Shown here piece by piece: positions 62,522-64,000 of a stretch of DNA of 64,000 nucleotides. Source of the stretch: Flaccisagitta enflata. Taxonomy: Eukaryota; Chaetognatha; Sagittoidea; Aphragmophora. Positions within the stretch are counted from its first letter, which is position 1. Each line of letters begins with the position of its first letter. The stretch covers positions 78,368,001 to 78,432,000 of the forward strand of contig OZ231126.1 in assembly GCA_965153355.1 (NCBI GenBank), read 5' to 3'. Both the position numbers and the translations under genes were made by a program. The notes under the pieces are model-generated. The model did not search any database. It had not been told where the DNA came from and worked only from the letters and a program-made list of their open reading frames with translations.

Positions 62522-62741
62522 AGAATCAGTTAAGAATCGGAAAAAAGTCGGGTGCCTTTGTATAAGAATGGAAGCGCATTGGTGCGCACGACTTCTGCAG
62601 TGAAAGTGAGAATCTGTGAATTGGTGCGTATGAATTGCGATGAAATTCTGTTTTCTGATTGAATATGTGATGTCTTTGCACACGTCCGTGCGACGCTCTG
62701 AGGGCCTGTTTCTAGTCGAGACAATCGCGTCTTGAAAGGGC

Positions 62742-62945
62742 CACTTGGTCGCTATGTTCGTTCGCTCGCACCGCTCCACAGCCCTCCGCTTTGCTCGCTC
62801 GCTCGCTCGCTCCATTCACGGGCTCGCTCACTCACTTCGCTCACTCCCTGATTGATTGGCTAAAATTCATGAATATGGTTTCACGCTGTAAACTTTTTCA
62901 ATGGAAACAAACGCGTTTTTTGTCCTCACAAATGACACGCCCTGA
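62742..62945. repeat. L dispersed repeat, copy 2
   Basis: TGGTCGCTATGTTCGTTCGC, (GCTC)-rich strip, GGTTTCACGCTGTAAACTTT, GTCCTCACAAATGACACGCC. Partner of 30215-30430. Confidence 0.5.
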
Positions 62946-62949
62946 CTGG

Positions 62950-63610
62950 TATTCGGTGATGGTAAATTGAAATGGGGTCTGAACACAGGGAAATGTAGAG
63001 GAGAGGGATTGGGAACAAAGAAGAGGGTAGGGCCAGAAATTGACAGGGTTCGAGGCCTTGGTAACCGCTTTGGCGTGGTTGTTCATGCCAAACTTGGCTG
63101 TCTGTATGCCTAGGCTCGCTGTTATTTACTTGTTAAAGATCTCAGTCTTGGTGGTGCTTGATAGCCTTTGGTGCAAAGACTCGCAGGTGTATTGTTAACA
63201 GGGTGCTGAAGTGTTGAGTGCTGAAGTGCTGAGGAGCTGGGATTTAGGAGATGTGTGGCCAGTAGGGTGCTGAAGTGCTGAGTTGCGCTTTTTTTTGGGC
63301 GAAAGAGAAAAAGGCGTTGTTATGAGGTGGGTGCGAATTTCGAGAGGAACGACGTTGGAAAGACCCGATTGATCTTTATGATTCCCATAAAAATGATTCG
63401 CCAACAGTCGAAGCCGCGAAATCACCGCCTGTACGTGCGCGTGCATGTGTTAACGTCTTACGTGTTTCCGCGTGTACGTGCGTGTGCATGCGTGAACGTC
63501 TTCTGTGTTTCTACGCGTGCATTTGCGTGTGCGTTTGCATGTGTCAACAACGAATGTAATTGCGGATGTGTGTGCTTTCGCTAAAACAGGATGTAAATGG
63601 TTAGAGGGAC
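62950..63610. other. Low-complexity stretch without accepted genes
   Basis: GTGCTGAAGTGCTGAG words at 63200-63285 and CGTGTGCATGCGTGAACGTC words at 63435-63545. No exon accepted. Confidence 0.4.
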
Positions 63611-63614
63611 ATGG

Positions 63615-63726
<112 letters not shown>

Positions 63727-64000
63727 ATCGTCTATGCATGTTGCTGTTGTTCAGCTTTTGCTTAAATGGAACTTTTTATGAAGAACGAACGGCAAATTTA
63801 ATGGTAAACCACGACGAATAGGTGCAAGCTTATGTCTTGAAATCAAGTTTTTACCGTCGTTGGCAATTTTGGTGGCATGATTGTAAAATTCCCCATGCAT
63901 ATATTTTCAGAATATTGACAATTGGCATGTTGGGTACTGCCTTCCTGTGAGTTGTTTCCCAGCACACAAGCACAAACAGTGTATTTACAATTTGCATGTC

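Overview
This is an intron- and repeat-rich window from an animal nuclear genome. It has spliced exons with GT/AG borders, no bacterial operons, and a very dense load of microsatellites, foldback elements and small non-autonomous transposons. The phylum cannot be fixed. A 2'-5' oligoadenylate synthase (OAS)-type gene plus dozens of short elements with tetranucleotide (GTCY)n cores resembling Helentron-associated elements (HINEs; known from bivalves, sea urchins and flies) suggest a marine invertebrate such as a mollusc or echinoderm relative. That is inference.

Only a small fraction is convincingly coding. (1) A plus-strand gene has four phase-0 exons (10731-10880, 17195-17326, 19051-19182, 27520-27636) that join into a small Tyr/Pro-rich, charged protein of about 175 residues that I do not recognise. 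(2) A minus-strand OAS-like nucleotidyltransferase gene (46713 down to about 40579) has at least five exons whose intron phases all match. It shows the GG/D-x-D/D catalytic pattern and an OAS1-C-like C-terminal region, but carries two in-frame stops and a probable frameshift, so it looks decayed. A partial copy of its 5' end lies at 47412-47640. (3) A plus-strand exon at 35645-35808 has had its 3' end and splice donor amplified into a degenerate tandem array up to about 37440. (4) A possible 70-bp exon lies at 61622-61691.

Layout: 1-1820 large inverted repeat built on GTTTATAAAC motifs; 1985-3095 72-bp minisatellite; 3.6-5 kb palindromic F element and a (GA)n-bearing MITE; 6.6-8.7 kb five HINEs nearly end to end; 9.7-10.45 kb F palindrome and a TA-flanked MITE; 10.7-27.8 kb gene 1, its introns filled with SSRs and transposons; 22.3-25.6 kb hAT MITE and a foldback inside a GAAT array; 30.6-32.3 kb foldback carrying two younger insertions; 32.3-34.5 kb F element, a roughly 270-bp repeat array and HINEs; 35.2-37.4 kb duplicated-exon array; 39.0-40.1 kb 21-bp array split by a foldback; 40.6-46.7 kb OAS-like gene; 47.4-59.3 kb expanded HINE with (CCGA)n, F palindromes, inverted K repeats and a putative 3.1-kb TA-flanked element; 59.4-64 kb mostly SSRs, one possible exon and unassigned DNA.

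Nothing suggests the genes act together. The strongest biology is the OAS-like locus and the exceptionally clear structural record of small transposons, including several target-site duplications and empty sites readable within this one window.
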